Origin: an uncultured Clostridia bacterium
GTDB taxonomy: Bacteria > Bacillota_A > Clostridia > Oscillospirales > Oscillospiraceae
Direction: 5' to 3'
DNA length: 12,948 nt
NCBI GenBank assembly: GCA_947307505.1
Contig: CAMZJG010000009.1
Location: forward strand, 1-12,948
Positions 1-8,236 of this stretch are shown one piece after another. Under the pieces are notes generated by a model. The model was not told the origin of the DNA. It was given only the letters and a program-made list of their open reading frames with translations, and did not search any database. The translations under genes were made by a program, and so were the position numbers. The stretch's first letter is position 1. Each line of letters starts with the position of its first letter.

Positions 1-379
1 TCAGGAGTTTTTCCTTCAGCTCCTCGTAGTTCTCGATGATGCCGTTATGGACCCCTACCACATTCGACTCCACCGGTCCGGAAGCGGAGCCCGTGGCGTT
101 TCCGCTCACATGGGGGTGGGCGTTGGTCTGGGTGGGCTCCCCATGGGTGGCCCAGCGGGTGTGTCCGATGCCGCAGGTGCCGGGAAGCGCCCGGCCGTAG
201 TCCACCTTCTCCGCCAGGTTCCGCAGCTTGCCTGTGGCCTTCACCACCTCCGCCAGCTGGGTGCCGGAGCGCACCGCCAGCCCCGCAGAGTCATAACCCC
301 GGTATTCCAGCTTGCTCAGGCCGTCCAGCAGGATCGGCGCCGCAGGCCGGGAACCGGTATATCCGACGATTCCGCACAT
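1..379 (-). CDS. glmS: Glutamine--fructose-6-phosphate aminotransferase (isomerizing), N-terminal part
   Basis: This enzyme makes glucosamine-6-phosphate from fructose-6-phosphate and glutamine in the cytoplasm, the first step towards UDP-GlcNAc and peptidoglycan. The window holds 126 codons of the N-terminal glutaminase domain; the rest, including the sugar isomerase domains, lies beyond the left edge. The protein begins MCGIVGYTG, so after removal of Met the catalytic nucleophile Cys2 is at the N-terminus. Other class-II glutaminase motifs are [10 protein letters not shown] (residues 24-33), [10 protein letters not shown] (73-82), HPH (88-90) and the oxyanion-hole HNG (111-113). The ATG at 377-379 is fixed by the Cys2 motif and by a GAGGAGGT ribosome site at 388-395, 8 nt away. 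Between HPH and VHNG this protein has about ten more residues than B. subtilis GlmS as I recall it, rich in Gly, Ser and Ala. It is divergent from addB and has its own promoter. Identity is essentially certain. Confidence 0.98.
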   Translation of the reverse strand, partial: MCGIVGYTGSRPAAPILLDGLSKLEYRGYDSAGLAVRSGTQLAEVVKATGKLRNLAEKVDYGRALPGTCGIGHTRWATHGEPTQTNAHPHVSGNATGSASGPVESNVVGVHNGIIENYEELKEKLL

Positions 380-406
380 GTTTCCGCACCTCCTCAAAAC
401 CGAATG

Positions 407-435
407 ATTATATCACAAAATGGAAAAGAACTCAA
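407..435 (-). promoter_or_regulatory. Sigma-A-type promoter of glmS
   Basis: Read on the minus strand, TTGAGT (430-435) and a perfect TATAAT (407-412) are separated by exactly 17 bp. This is close to the housekeeping sigma-A consensus and is the best promoter in the window. Transcription would start near position 400, leaving a leader of only about 20 nt that is mostly the ribosome site. The expected glmS ribozyme or any long leader riboswitch therefore cannot fit downstream of this promoter. The match is seen in the sequence; activity is inferred. Confidence 0.8.
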
Positions 436-459
436 TCCGTTCGCTTCCTGCGGTTCCGG

Positions 460-482
460 GTTTTTCTCCCGTGTTTTTCTCC
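460..482. repeat. Short tandem direct repeat in the divergent intergenic region
   Basis: The 10-mer GTTTTTCTCC occurs at 460-469 and again at 473-482, a 13-bp period, and a related TTTCTCCCG recurs at 532-540. The copies lie between the glmS and addB promoters, with the first about 24 bp upstream of the glmS -35 box. They could be a regulator binding site or simple chance in a pyrimidine-rich tract. The 380-617 region otherwise holds only the two promoters and the two ribosome sites. Confidence 0.35.
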
Positions 483-547
483 GCCCCGCCGATCCCGAAA
501 AGGCAGGCTCCGGCATGGCAAAAACGCCCCATTTCTCCCGGTTTTGC

Positions 548-576
548 TTGTTCCCCGCCGCCGGTCGTGGTAAAAT
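548..576 (+). promoter_or_regulatory. Candidate promoter of the addBA operon
   Basis: TTGTTC (548-553) and TAAAAT (571-576) are spaced 17 bp apart, a reasonable sigma-A match lying 42-70 bp upstream of the addB start. A second TAAAAT at 579-584 is an alternative -10 but lacks a good -35 at the right distance. This is weaker than the glmS promoter, in keeping with low expression expected for a recombination nuclease. No other promoter-like sequence is evident before the four downstream genes, so it may serve the whole run to 11764. Confidence 0.45.
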
Positions 577-605
577 GATAAAATCGAATGAAATCGGCAG
601 AGAGC

Positions 606-613
606 GGAGGTGA
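606..613 (+). promoter_or_regulatory. Ribosome binding site of addB (decides the start)
   Basis: GGAGGTGA is followed by GAAG and then the ATG at 618, giving 7 nt between the GGAGG core and the start codon. An in-frame ATG at 588 would put this site inside the coding region and add ten residues with no family resemblance, so 618 is preferred. The protein from 618 starts MLTLILGGAGSGKT, with the Walker A loop directly at the N-terminus as expected for AddB. Confidence 0.85.
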
Positions 614-617
614 GAAG

Positions 618-3600
618 ATGCTGACCCTGATCCTGGGCGGCGCCGGAAGCGGCAAGACCCGGCTGGTATACCGCCAATTCCGGGAGGCGATGGAAGCGGG
701 CAGGACCGGGCTGGTGCTTCTCACCCCGGAGCAGCAGTCCCACCGGGCGGAGCGGGAGCTGGCTGCCTTCTGCGGCCCCGCCCTGAGCCTCCACGGGGAG
801 GTCCTTAGCTTCACCCGTCTGTACAGCCGGGCGGCGGCAGAGCTGGGCGGTCTGGCCGATCCCATCCCGGATCGGGGGGCCCGGCTCCTGCTCCTGGCCC
901 TGGCTTTGGAAGAAACCGCTCCCCTGCTCCGGCAGTACGGTGAACGGGGACGTCGGGGGGACTGGCTCCCTCAGCTGCTGGATGCGGTGGAGGAGCTGGA
1001 GAGCTCTCTCACGGAACCCGATGCCCTCATGGCCGCGGCGGAGGAGGCGACGGGCAGCATCCGGGACAAGCTCTATGATCTGGCTCTGGTACAGCAGGCT
1101 TATCGTGCGGCCCTGGACCGCCGCCTGGGGGACAGCCGGGACCGGATCCGCCGTCTGGCGGATATGGCTGAGAACTGCTCCGCCGGCGCAGGCGGCCTCT
1201 GGGCAGACGGGTTTACGGATTTCACCGCGGCGGAGCTGGAGGTGTTGGACGCCCTTCTTCGCCGGGGCACGGACCTGACCGTCACCCTGCCCCTTCCCGA
1301 CTGGGCGGGGGAGGACGAGGAGGCCTTCCGCCTGCCGGAAAACACCTTCCGGCGGCTCACCCGTCTGGCTTCTCTCCGGGGTGCGCCGTGCCGGATCCTC
1401 CGCTGCGCCGGAGAAGAGGATCCCGCCCCTGCCCTGCGGCGGCTGGCGGAGGGCCTTTACCGGTACGGGGAGGCTCCCGCTCCCGCGGGAGAGGAAAAGC
1501 CCCCGGTGGAACTGATGCAGACGGCGAATTTCTCCGGGGAATGCCGCTACGCCGCCGCCCGGATCCTGGAGCTGCTGCGCCAGGACCCCTCCCTGCGCTT
1601 CGGCGACTTTGCAGTGGCCGCCCCGGACTATGGCGGGAAAGGCCCGCTTCTGGAGGCTGTGTTCCGGGAATACGGGATCCCCTTTTTCGTGGAGGAGACC
1701 TCCAGCCTGGGGGATACCGGCCTCGCCGCATTCGTGCTGGACGCCTTGAACGCCGTCTCCGGCGGTTTTGCCTACCGGGACGTGTTCGCCTGTCTGAAAT
1801 CCGGTCTGGCCGGGCTCAGCCCCGGGGAGACGGATCGGCTGGAAAATTACTGCCTCCTCTGGAACATTCGGGGCGAGGGGACCTGGGGCCAGGAAGCGCC
1901 CTGGGACCGGCATCCCCGGGGCTATGTGTCGGAACGCACGGAGGCGGACGAAAAAGAGCTGGCGGAGGTGGACGCTCTGCGCCGCAAAGCCGCCGCCCCC
2001 CTGCTGAAGCTCAGCGGCGCGCTGAAACATGCGGAAACGGGACGGGAATACCTCACCGCCCTGACGGATTATCTTCTGGCGGCGGATATCCGCACCGGGC
2101 TCAGCGCCCGGGCTGAACGGCTGGAGGAGCTGGGCGACCTGCAGGCCGCCCGGGATTGTCTCAGCCAGTGGGACGCCCTCTGCGCCTGCCTGGATCAGTT
2201 CTGGGAAGCCTTGGGGGACGTGAGCCTGGAGGAAAAGGACTTCCTGCGTCTGCTGGAGCTTCTGCTCCGGAACCGGGACATGGGCTCCATCCCCGCCGCG
2301 CTGGACTGCGTTTCTCTGGGTTCCCCCGGTCGGCTCCGGGGGCGGAAGCCCCGGATCCTTCTCCTGCTGGGAGCGGAGGACTCCGCCCTTCCCGGCGCCG
2401 AGGACGGGAGCGGCTTCTTTTCCCCGGAGGAACGGCGCGCCCTTTTCGACCTGGGGCTGCGCCTGGAGCAGGACCGGGAGGAAGGGCTGTCCCGCCGCCT
2501 GTACGACCTGTATCAGATCGCCGCCGCTCCCCGGGAGCGGTTGATCGTGAGTTTTTCCGGGCCGGACGCCCGGCCCAGTTTTCTGCAGCGCCGGGCCATG
2601 ACTCTGCTGGGCGCGGTCATGGGCCGGGAGGAAGACCTGGGAGAAAGGCATCTCTGCGCCGCGCCGGATCCCCTGTTCCGTCTCGCTCTGGCGGGGGGCA
2701 GCCGCCTCGCCCGGGCTGCAGCCCGGGTGACGGACCGGGAGCGGCTGGAACGGGTGCGGACCTCCGCCCTCCGTTCCCGGGGGAACCTCTCCCCCGGAGC
2801 GGCCTCCGCCCTGTACGGACGGGAGCTGCGGCTCACCGCTTCCCGCACCGAGACCTTTTATACCTGCCGCTATCGCTATTTCCTCCAGTACGGCCTCAAG
2901 GCCGCCGAGCGGAAGACCGCAGGTTTTCAGGCGCCGGAGCTGGGCACCTTTCTCCATTTCGTGCTGGAGGGAGTCTGCCGGGAAGCCTCCTCCCTTGGGG
3001 GCTTCCGGGATCTGGGGGAGGATACCCTGAAGGGGCTGACGGAGAAGTATACCAATGAATATGTCCGTCAATTCCTCCGTCCCGCCCAGATGCGGGATCC
3101 CCGCTTCCGCTACCTCTTCACCCGTCTCCGCCGGAGCGTGGATCTGATCCTCCGGGACGTGACCGGAGAACTGGCTGCAAGCCGCTTCACCCCTATGGAT
3201 TTTGAGCTGCGCTTCGGCCTGGGGCAGGACGAACTTCCCCCGCTGCGGGCGGGAGACGTGAGCCTGGGGGGCGTGGCGGACCGGGTGGACGGCTGGCTGG
3301 ACGGGGACACCCTGTACCTGTGCATCGCGGATTATAAAACGGGGAAAAAAACCTTCAGTCTGACGGACGTATGGTACGGGCTGGGGATCCAGATGCTCCT
3401 GTATCTTTTTGCCCTGGAGGCGGACGGCCCGGCGCGCTACGGCGTCAGCCGCATCGTCCCCGCCGGGGTGCTGTACGCCCCCGCCCGGGACCTGTTCCTG
3501 GACATGTCCCGGAACAGCAGTCCGGAAGAGATCGCCAGAGCCAGGCAGAAGGCCCTTCGCCGCAGCGGTCTGCTCCTGGCGGACGTGAAGGTGCTCCAAG

Positions 3601-3932
3601 CCCGGGAGGAGGGGGACAAGCCCCGGTATATCCCCGTAACCTACCGGGACGGCGTGCCTACGGGTTCCGTGGCCACCCTGGCCCAGCTGGGCCAGCTGGC
3701 GGCTTATGTGAAAAAACTGCTGGAACGCATGGGCTCCGCCCTCCGCTCCGGCTCCATCCAGGCGGATCCTCTGTGCCGGTCCGGGAGCAATGTGCCCTGC
3801 GACTGGTGCCCCTATACCGCCGCCTGCGCCTTCCAGGAGGGACAGGGAGAAGACCGGTATCGGCAGGTCAGAAGCCGGACGGGAGACGAATTCTGGCAGG
3901 AGCTGGGAAAGGAGGCGGCGGAGAATGGCTGA
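618..3932 (+). CDS. addB: AddB subunit of the AddAB helicase-nuclease
   Basis: AddB partners AddA to resect double-strand breaks for RecA loading; in the family it carries the Chi-recognition site and the nuclease that cuts the 5'-ended strand. The protein is 1104 aa, slightly shorter than B. subtilis AddB (about 1166). Walker A is GGAGSGKT (residues 7-14). The long middle is a degenerate UvrD-like helicase scaffold. The C-terminal PD-(D/E)XK nuclease shows GTFLH (His780), ADRVD (888-891) and ADYKTG (Asp905, Lys907). Cys750 in FYTCRYRYF together with Cys1061, Cys1064 and Cys1070 (CxxC then five residues then C) form the 4Fe-4S cluster that staples the nuclease domain. All these residues are intact, so the subunit should be functional. 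It is first in the operon and its stop overlaps the addA start by 8 bp (ATGGCTGA), suggesting coupled translation and balanced subunit supply. Start chosen from the ribosome site at 606-613. Confidence 0.97.
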   Translation: MLTLILGGAGSGKTRLVYRQFREAMEAGRTGLVLLTPEQQSHRAERELAAFCGPALSLHGEVLSFTRLYSRAAAELGGLADPIPDRGARLLLLALALEETAPLLRQYGERGRRGDWLPQLLDAVEELESSLTEPDALMAAAEEATGSIRDKLYDLALVQQAYRAALDRRLGDSRDRIRRLADMAENCSAGAGGLWADGFTDFTAAELEVLDALLRRGTDLTVTLPLPDWAGEDEEAFRLPENTFRRLTRLASLRGAPCRILRCAGEEDPAPALRRLAEGLYRYGEAPAPAGEEKPPVELMQTANFSGECRYAAARILELLRQDPSLRFGDFAVAAPDYGGKGPLLEAVFREYGIPFFVEETSSLGDTGLAAFVLDALNAVSGGFAYRDVFACLKSGLAGLSPGETDRLENYCLLWNIRGEGTWGQEAPWDRHPRGYVSERTEADEKELAEVDALRRKAAAPLLKLSGALKHAETGREYLTALTDYLLAADIRTGLSARAERLEELGDLQAARDCLSQWDALCACLDQFWEALGDVSLEEKDFLRLLELLLRNRDMGSIPAALDCVSLGSPGRLRGRKPRILLLLGAEDSALPGAEDGSGFFSPEERRALFDLGLRLEQDREEGLSRRLYDLYQIAAAPRERLIVSFSGPDARPSFLQRRAMTLLGAVMGREEDLGERHLCAAPDPLFRLALAGGSRLARAAARVTDRERLERVRTSALRSRGNLSPGAASALYGRELRLTASRTETFYTCRYRYFLQYGLKAAERKTAGFQAPELGTFLHFVLEGVCREASSLGGFRDLGEDTLKGLTEKYTNEYVRQFLRPAQMRDPRFRYLFTRLRRSVDLILRDVTGELAASRFTPMDFELRFGLGQDELPPLRAGDVSLGGVADRVDGWLDGDTLYLCIADYKTGKKTFSLTDVWYGLGIQMLLYLFALEADGPARYGVSRIVPAGVLYAPARDLFLDMSRNSSPEEIARARQKALRRSGLLLADVKVLQAREEGDKPRYIPVTYRDGVPTGSVATLAQLGQLAAYVKKLLERMGSALRSGSIQADPLCRSGSNVPCDWCPYTAACAFQEGQGEDRYRQVRSRTGDEFWQELGKEAAENG
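3908..3915 (+). promoter_or_regulatory. Ribosome binding site of addA (decides the start)
   Basis: AAAGGAGG ends 9 nt before the ATG at 3925 and lies within the last codons of addB. The open frame extends upstream to an ATG at 3790, but those 45 residues are a Pro/Arg-rich shadow of the AddB C-terminus with no ribosome site, so 3925 is the start. Confidence 0.85.
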
Positions 3933-6900
3933 TTTTCCCCTCACCCCCGCCCAGCGGGCGGCGGTGGAACACCGGAACGCCCCCCTGCTCATTGCGGCGG
4001 GAGCCGGTTCCGGCAAGACCCGGGTACTGGTGGAGCGGCTGCTGGACCGCATCCTCCGGGACGATCTGGATCTGGATCGGTTCCTGCTCATTACCTATAC
4101 CCGGGCGGCGGCAGCGGAGCTCCGCAGCCGCATCCAGGACGCTCTGTCCCGAGCTCTGGACCGGGAACCGGGCAGTCTCCGGCTCCGGCGGCAGCTCACC
4201 CTGGTGAACCGGGCTTCCATCGGCACCATCCACAGCTTCTGCGCCTCTGTCCTGCGGAAGCACGCGGTCCTCTGCTCCCTGCGGCCGGATTTCCGGCAGC
4301 TGGAGACCGACGAGGAGGCGGTGATCCGGGGTGAGGTGCTGGAATCCCTGCTGGAAATGCGGTACGGGGAAATGGAGCCGGACTTCAGCCGTCTGGCGGA
4401 CAACCTGGGCGGCGGGATGGACGACTCCGCCCTGAAGCAGGCGGTGCTCCGGACCTTTGAGCAGGTCCAGTCCCATCCCGATCCCGAAGCCTGGCTCCGG
4501 GAACAGTGGGAAGCGCCCGTTCCCGCCGGGGACGCGGCGGAGACCCCCTGGGGCGCCCTGCTTCTTTCCTCCGCCAGAAGGCGCGGGGAATTCTGGCTCC
4601 GGCAGCTCCTGGCCGCCCGGGAACGGCTGGCCGGGGAACCCAGACTGGAGGCGGGTTACGCTCCCGCTCTGGAAGGAGCGGCCGGATCCATCCGGGATTT
4701 CCTGACCGCTCTGGACGAGGGCTGGGACGCCGCAGGGGCGGCGGCTCCCATCGTCTTCCCTGTCCTGCGGGGAGTCCGGGGCATGGGGGACCATCCCCTG
4801 GCTCTGGAGACCAAGGCCCTGTGGGACCAATGCAAAAAGCGCATGAAGCAGGTCACGGACCTGTTCGCGGATTCCAGTGCGGACCACAACGAGGATTTTC
4901 AGGCGGTGCGCCCGGTAACGGACGCCCTCTTCCGGCTGACGGCGGACTTCTCCCGGGCCTACGGAGAGGAGAAGCGCCGCCGCAACGTGCTGGATTTTTC
5001 CGATCTGGAGCACCTCGCCCTCCGTCTTCTCACGGAGGAGGACGGAACGCCTTCCCCCCTGGCCGCGGAGCTCTCCGAACAGTTTGAGGAGATCCTGGTG
5101 GATGAATACCAGGACTGCAACCGGGTGCAGGAGCGCATCTTCCGGGCCATCTCCCGGGAGGGAAAGAACATTACCATGGTGGGGGACGTGAAGCAGAGCA
5201 TCTACCGCTTCCGCCTGGCGGACCCCAGCCTGTTCCTGGAAAAATACGCCGCTTACCGGGATGAGCCGGAGGCGGGCGAGGGGCGGCGGGTACTGCTCCA
5301 GGAGAATTTCCGCTCCGACGCGGGGATCCTCCGGGGGGTGAACGATCTGTTCTCCCGCATCCTCACCCGGGAGCTGGGGGAGCTGGATTACGGGGAGGCG
5401 GAGGCGCTGATCCCCGGCGCCGGGGCTTCGGACGCTCCGGGCAGCTTCGAGCTGCGTCTGGCGGAGACCGTCGGTCCCGGCCTGGAGGCGGAAGCGGAGG
5501 CGGTGAGCCTGCGGGTCCTCCGGCTCCTGGACGAGGGCATCCGGGTGAAGGAGGGGAACGGGGATCGGGCTCTGGTCCCCGGGGATATCGCCATCCTCCT
5601 GCGGGGCGCGAAGGACCGGGACCGGATCTTCGCCGCCGCACTGGAGCGCCGGGGCATCCCCAGCGTCTGCCTGAAGGGCGGGGACAGCTTCACCCAGCGC
5701 CGCGAGGTGGTCTGGGCCCTGAGCCTGCTGCAGATCATCGACAATCCCCGGCAGGATATCCCCCTCATCGCCGCTCTCCGCAGCCCGGTCTGGGGCTTTT
5801 CCGCAGACCAGCTGGCCGCCCTGCGCACCGGGGCCCGGGAGGGCTGCCTCTATGACGCCCTGGTGGTCCGGGGGAAGACGGATCCTCTGTGCGCCGGAGT
5901 TCTGAAGGATCTGGAGGACTTCCGTCTCCTGGCCGCCGATCTGCCCGCGGACCGGCTTTTGACGGAGCTGTACGCCCGCACCGGCCTGCCCGCCGCGGCG
6001 GAAGCCCGAGAGAAGGGGTCCTCCCTCTGGCTGGAGGAGCTGGTACGCTGCGCCAGGGACCTGGGCAGCGCAGGATACCGGGGCCTGTTCCGCTTCGTCC
6101 TCCGTCTCCGGGAGGCGGAAGAGCGGCAGATGACCTCCGTCTCTCCGGGAATCGGCGGCGGCGGCGTGCGGATCACCACCATGCACGATTCCAAGGGGCT
6201 GGAATACCCCGTGGTGATCCTGGCAGATCTGGGAAGGCAATTCCACCGGGCGTCAAAGGACGGCCCCATCCTCATCCATCCCCGGCTGGGGGCGGGGTGC
6301 AGGCGCCGGGATCCGGACCGGGGCATCGTATACGATACCCTCCCCCGTCTGGCGGTGCTGGAGCAGCTGAAGCGGGAAAACCTGAGCGAGGAGCTGCGGG
6401 TCCTGTACGTGGCCATGACCCGGGCCCGGCAGAAGCTGGTGGTCTTCCTCCGCTGCCAGGACCGGGTAAAAACCATGAACACCCTGGGCCTCTGGGCCTC
6501 GGATCCCATTGATCCCCAGGCCCTGGCGGACTGCGGCTGCATGGGAGAATGGATCATCATCGCCGCCCTGGCCCAGGGTCAGAGGGGTCCCTGGCAGCTG
6601 CTGCCGGCGGAATTGCCCCCGGAGGGGGAAACGGCCGCGGCGCAGGAGGTCCTCCCTCCGCCGGAGGAGGCCGGGGAATCGGAGGAGGAGCTCCGGGCCG
6701 TCCTCAACTGGCGGTACCCCCGGGCGGCGGATACCCGCCTGCCCTCCAAAGTCACCGCCACCAGCCTGCGGGAGACCGTGCGGCAGGCGGAGGCCGGGGA
6801 AGAGGCGGATGCGCTTCCGGGGAACGGAACCTCCGTCCCAAAGGAAGCGTCCAAGGAGCTGAAGCTCCCCGCATTCCTCAGCGGAGAAAGCGCCCTCACC

Positions 6901-7416
6901 CCGGCGGAACGGGGCACCGCCCTGCACCTGGCCATGCAGTACGCCCGGCCGGAGGCCTGCCGGGATCCGGAGAGCGCGGCGGCGGAAGTGGCGCGGCTCC
7001 GGGAAAAGCGCTTCCTGCGGCCGGATCAGGCCGAGGCGGTGGATCCCCGGAAGCTGAGCGACTGGTACGCCTCTCCCCTTGGCCGCCGGGTGCTGGCGGC
7101 GGAGGGGGTGCACCGGGAATTCAAATTTTCCCTGCTGGCTCCCGCCTCCCTGCTGGATCCGGCGGGAACGGGGGAAACGCTCCTCCAGGGCGTGGTGGAC
7201 TGCTGGCTGGAGGAGCCGGATGGTCTCACCGTTATCGATTACAAGACAGACCGGGTGAGCCGGTCCGGGCAGGCTGCCCGGGCGGCGGAATACGCCCCCC
7301 AGCTCCGGGCTTACGTCTGGGCGCTGGAGCGGATCACCGGCAAGCGGGTCAACGCCGCATATCTCTATTTCTTCTCCACAGGAGAAGCGATCCGGCTGGA
7401 TTTGGGAAAGGAGTAA
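3925..7416 (+). CDS. addA: AddA subunit of the AddAB helicase-nuclease
   Basis: AddA is the ATP-driven 3'-5' helicase and second nuclease of the AddAB complex that processes double-strand breaks for homologous recombination. The protein has 1163 aa (B. subtilis AddA about 1232). SF1A (UvrD-like) motifs appear in order: Q motif TPAQRAAVEH (7-16), Walker A AAGAGSGKT (24-32, Lys31), GTIHSF (100-105), motif II VDEYQD (392-397), motif III VGDVKQSIYRFR (419-430), motif IV LQENFRSD (458-465), motif V TTMHDSKGLEYP (751-762) and motif VI LYVAMTRARQKL (827-838). The C-terminal RecB-family nuclease shows GTALH (His1001), QGVVD (Asp1092) and IDYKTD (Asp1105, Lys1107). A charged, low-complexity linker (about 895-985) joins helicase and nuclease. 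No key residue is missing. It overlaps addB by 8 bp and is followed after 4 bp by the methyltransferase gene, whose ribosome site lies in its last codons. Confidence 0.98.
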   Translation: MADFPLTPAQRAAVEHRNAPLLIAAGAGSGKTRVLVERLLDRILRDDLDLDRFLLITYTRAAAAELRSRIQDALSRALDREPGSLRLRRQLTLVNRASIGTIHSFCASVLRKHAVLCSLRPDFRQLETDEEAVIRGEVLESLLEMRYGEMEPDFSRLADNLGGGMDDSALKQAVLRTFEQVQSHPDPEAWLREQWEAPVPAGDAAETPWGALLLSSARRRGEFWLRQLLAARERLAGEPRLEAGYAPALEGAAGSIRDFLTALDEGWDAAGAAAPIVFPVLRGVRGMGDHPLALETKALWDQCKKRMKQVTDLFADSSADHNEDFQAVRPVTDALFRLTADFSRAYGEEKRRRNVLDFSDLEHLALRLLTEEDGTPSPLAAELSEQFEEILVDEYQDCNRVQERIFRAISREGKNITMVGDVKQSIYRFRLADPSLFLEKYAAYRDEPEAGEGRRVLLQENFRSDAGILRGVNDLFSRILTRELGELDYGEAEALIPGAGASDAPGSFELRLAETVGPGLEAEAEAVSLRVLRLLDEGIRVKEGNGDRALVPGDIAILLRGAKDRDRIFAAALERRGIPSVCLKGGDSFTQRREVVWALSLLQIIDNPRQDIPLIAALRSPVWGFSADQLAALRTGAREGCLYDALVVRGKTDPLCAGVLKDLEDFRLLAADLPADRLLTELYARTGLPAAAEAREKGSSLWLEELVRCARDLGSAGYRGLFRFVLRLREAEERQMTSVSPGIGGGGVRITTMHDSKGLEYPVVILADLGRQFHRASKDGPILIHPRLGAGCRRRDPDRGIVYDTLPRLAVLEQLKRENLSEELRVLYVAMTRARQKLVVFLRCQDRVKTMNTLGLWASDPIDPQALADCGCMGEWIIIAALAQGQRGPWQLLPAELPPEGETAAAQEVLPPPEEAGESEEELRAVLNWRYPRAADTRLPSKVTATSLRETVRQAEAGEEADALPGNGTSVPKEASKELKLPAFLSGESALTPAERGTALHLAMQYARPEACRDPESAAAEVARLREKRFLRPDQAEAVDPRKLSDWYASPLGRRVLAAEGVHREFKFSLLAPASLLDPAGTGETLLQGVVDCWLEEPDGLTVIDYKTDRVSRSGQAARAAEYAPQLRAYVWALERITGKRVNAAYLYFFSTGEAIRLDLGKE

Positions 7417-7420
7417 AACC

Positions 7421-8236
7421 ATGGAAATGCGGATCTTGGACGGCGCGATGGGCACGGAGCTCATGAAGCGGGGCTATGGCTCCAGCCCCTTCCCGGAGGA
7501 GGTGAACCTCACCGCTCCGGAGGTGGTACAGGAGATCCAGCGGGCCTACGTGGAGGCGGGAAGCCAGGTGCTGTACACCTGCACCTTCGGCGTGAACCGC
7601 CGCCGGGTGCGGGGCTGCACCGTGGAGGAAGTCACCGCCGCCGCCATCGCCAATGCCCGGGCCGCCGCGGAGGGCCGGGCCGAGGTCTGGCTGGACGCGG
7701 GGATGCTGGGCGCTTTCCTGGAACCCCTGGGGGATCTGCCGGAAAGCGAGGCGGAGGACATGTACGCCCAGTTCTTCCGGGCGGGCCGGGAGGCGGACGG
7801 GATCATCCTGGAGACCTTTTTCGACCTGCATGAGCTGCTGCTGGCCGTGAATACCGCCCGGCAGGTCTGTCCGGAGCTGCCGGTGCGGGCTACCATGACC
7901 TTCCAGCCCACGGGGCGCACCTTCACCGGAACGGATATCCCGGAGGTCGCCCGGGAGCTGGAGGCGGCCGGCGCCGCCGCCATCGGCATGAACTGCTCCT
8001 TCGGCCCTCAGGAAGCCCTGCCTCTGGTCCGGCAGTTCAAGGAGTGCAGCCCGCTGCCTCTGATCGTGAAGCTGAACGCCGGTACCCCGGACCTGAACAC
8101 CGGGATCTATCCGCTGGACGCCGCGGGCTATGCGGAGGCCATGGTCCCCATCCTGGATCTGGGCATCTCTTACGTGGGGGGCTGCTGCGGCACAACACCG
8201 GAGTATATCCGCGCCCTGCGGGCGGTGTGCAGATGA
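7421..8236 (+). CDS. Homocysteine S-methyltransferase domain protein (MetH N-terminal-like)
   Basis: This 271-aa cytoplasmic protein is a single homocysteine-binding TIM barrel, predicted to activate homocysteine through zinc for methyl transfer to give methionine. Zinc ligands are Cys192 in GMNCSFGP and Cys255-Cys256 in GGCCGTTPE. The start LDGAMGTELM (6-15) and the segments PEEVNLTAPEVV (25-36) and GTDIPE resemble the N-terminal module of MetH, notably the Thermotoga maritima type, more than S-methylmethionine-using MmuM. The folate-binding, cobalamin-binding and reactivation modules of full MetH are absent, so a partner elsewhere must present the methyl group, or the donor is different. 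The ATG at 7421 follows AAAGGAG (7407-7413) with 7 nt spacing; the in-frame ATG at 7427 is less well placed. The gene starts 4 bp after addA and its stop overlaps the next gene by 4 bp (ATGA). The domain call is firm; donor and physiological acceptor are unknown. Confidence 0.9.
   Translation: MEMRILDGAMGTELMKRGYGSSPFPEEVNLTAPEVVQEIQRAYVEAGSQVLYTCTFGVNRRRVRGCTVEEVTAAAIANARAAAEGRAEVWLDAGMLGAFLEPLGDLPESEAEDMYAQFFRAGREADGIILETFFDLHELLLAVNTARQVCPELPVRATMTFQPTGRTFTGTDIPEVARELEAAGAAAIGMNCSFGPQEALPLVRQFKECSPLPLIVKLNAGTPDLNTGIYPLDAAGYAEAMVPILDLGISYVGGCCGTTPEYIRALRAVCR

Noticed and set aside
47..613. A plus-strand open frame of 188 codons across the glmS start and the intergenic region
   Set aside because: It is antisense to the conserved glmS N-terminus, runs through the promoters, has no domain and no ribosome site.
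380..617. glmS ribozyme or another structured leader RNA
   Set aside because: The conserved ribozyme core is not visible on the minus strand, and the consensus promoter leaves a leader of only about 20 nt.
432..4091. A 1219-codon open frame on the minus strand opposite addB
   Set aside because: The product is low-complexity, rich in Gly, Pro, Gln and Arg, with no domain. It lies opposite a fully conserved addB. Long stop-free antisense frames are expected from the strong G/C third-position bias here.
3868..6246. A 792-codon minus-strand open frame opposite addA
   Set aside because: Same type of antisense shadow: compositionally biased, no motif, opposite conserved helicase motifs of AddA.
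8044..8232. An upstream in-frame start for the glycosyltransferase
   Set aside because: It would lie within the conserved methyltransferase gene and add 63 residues of non-family sequence before a normal membrane segment; 8233 with ATGA coupling fits better.
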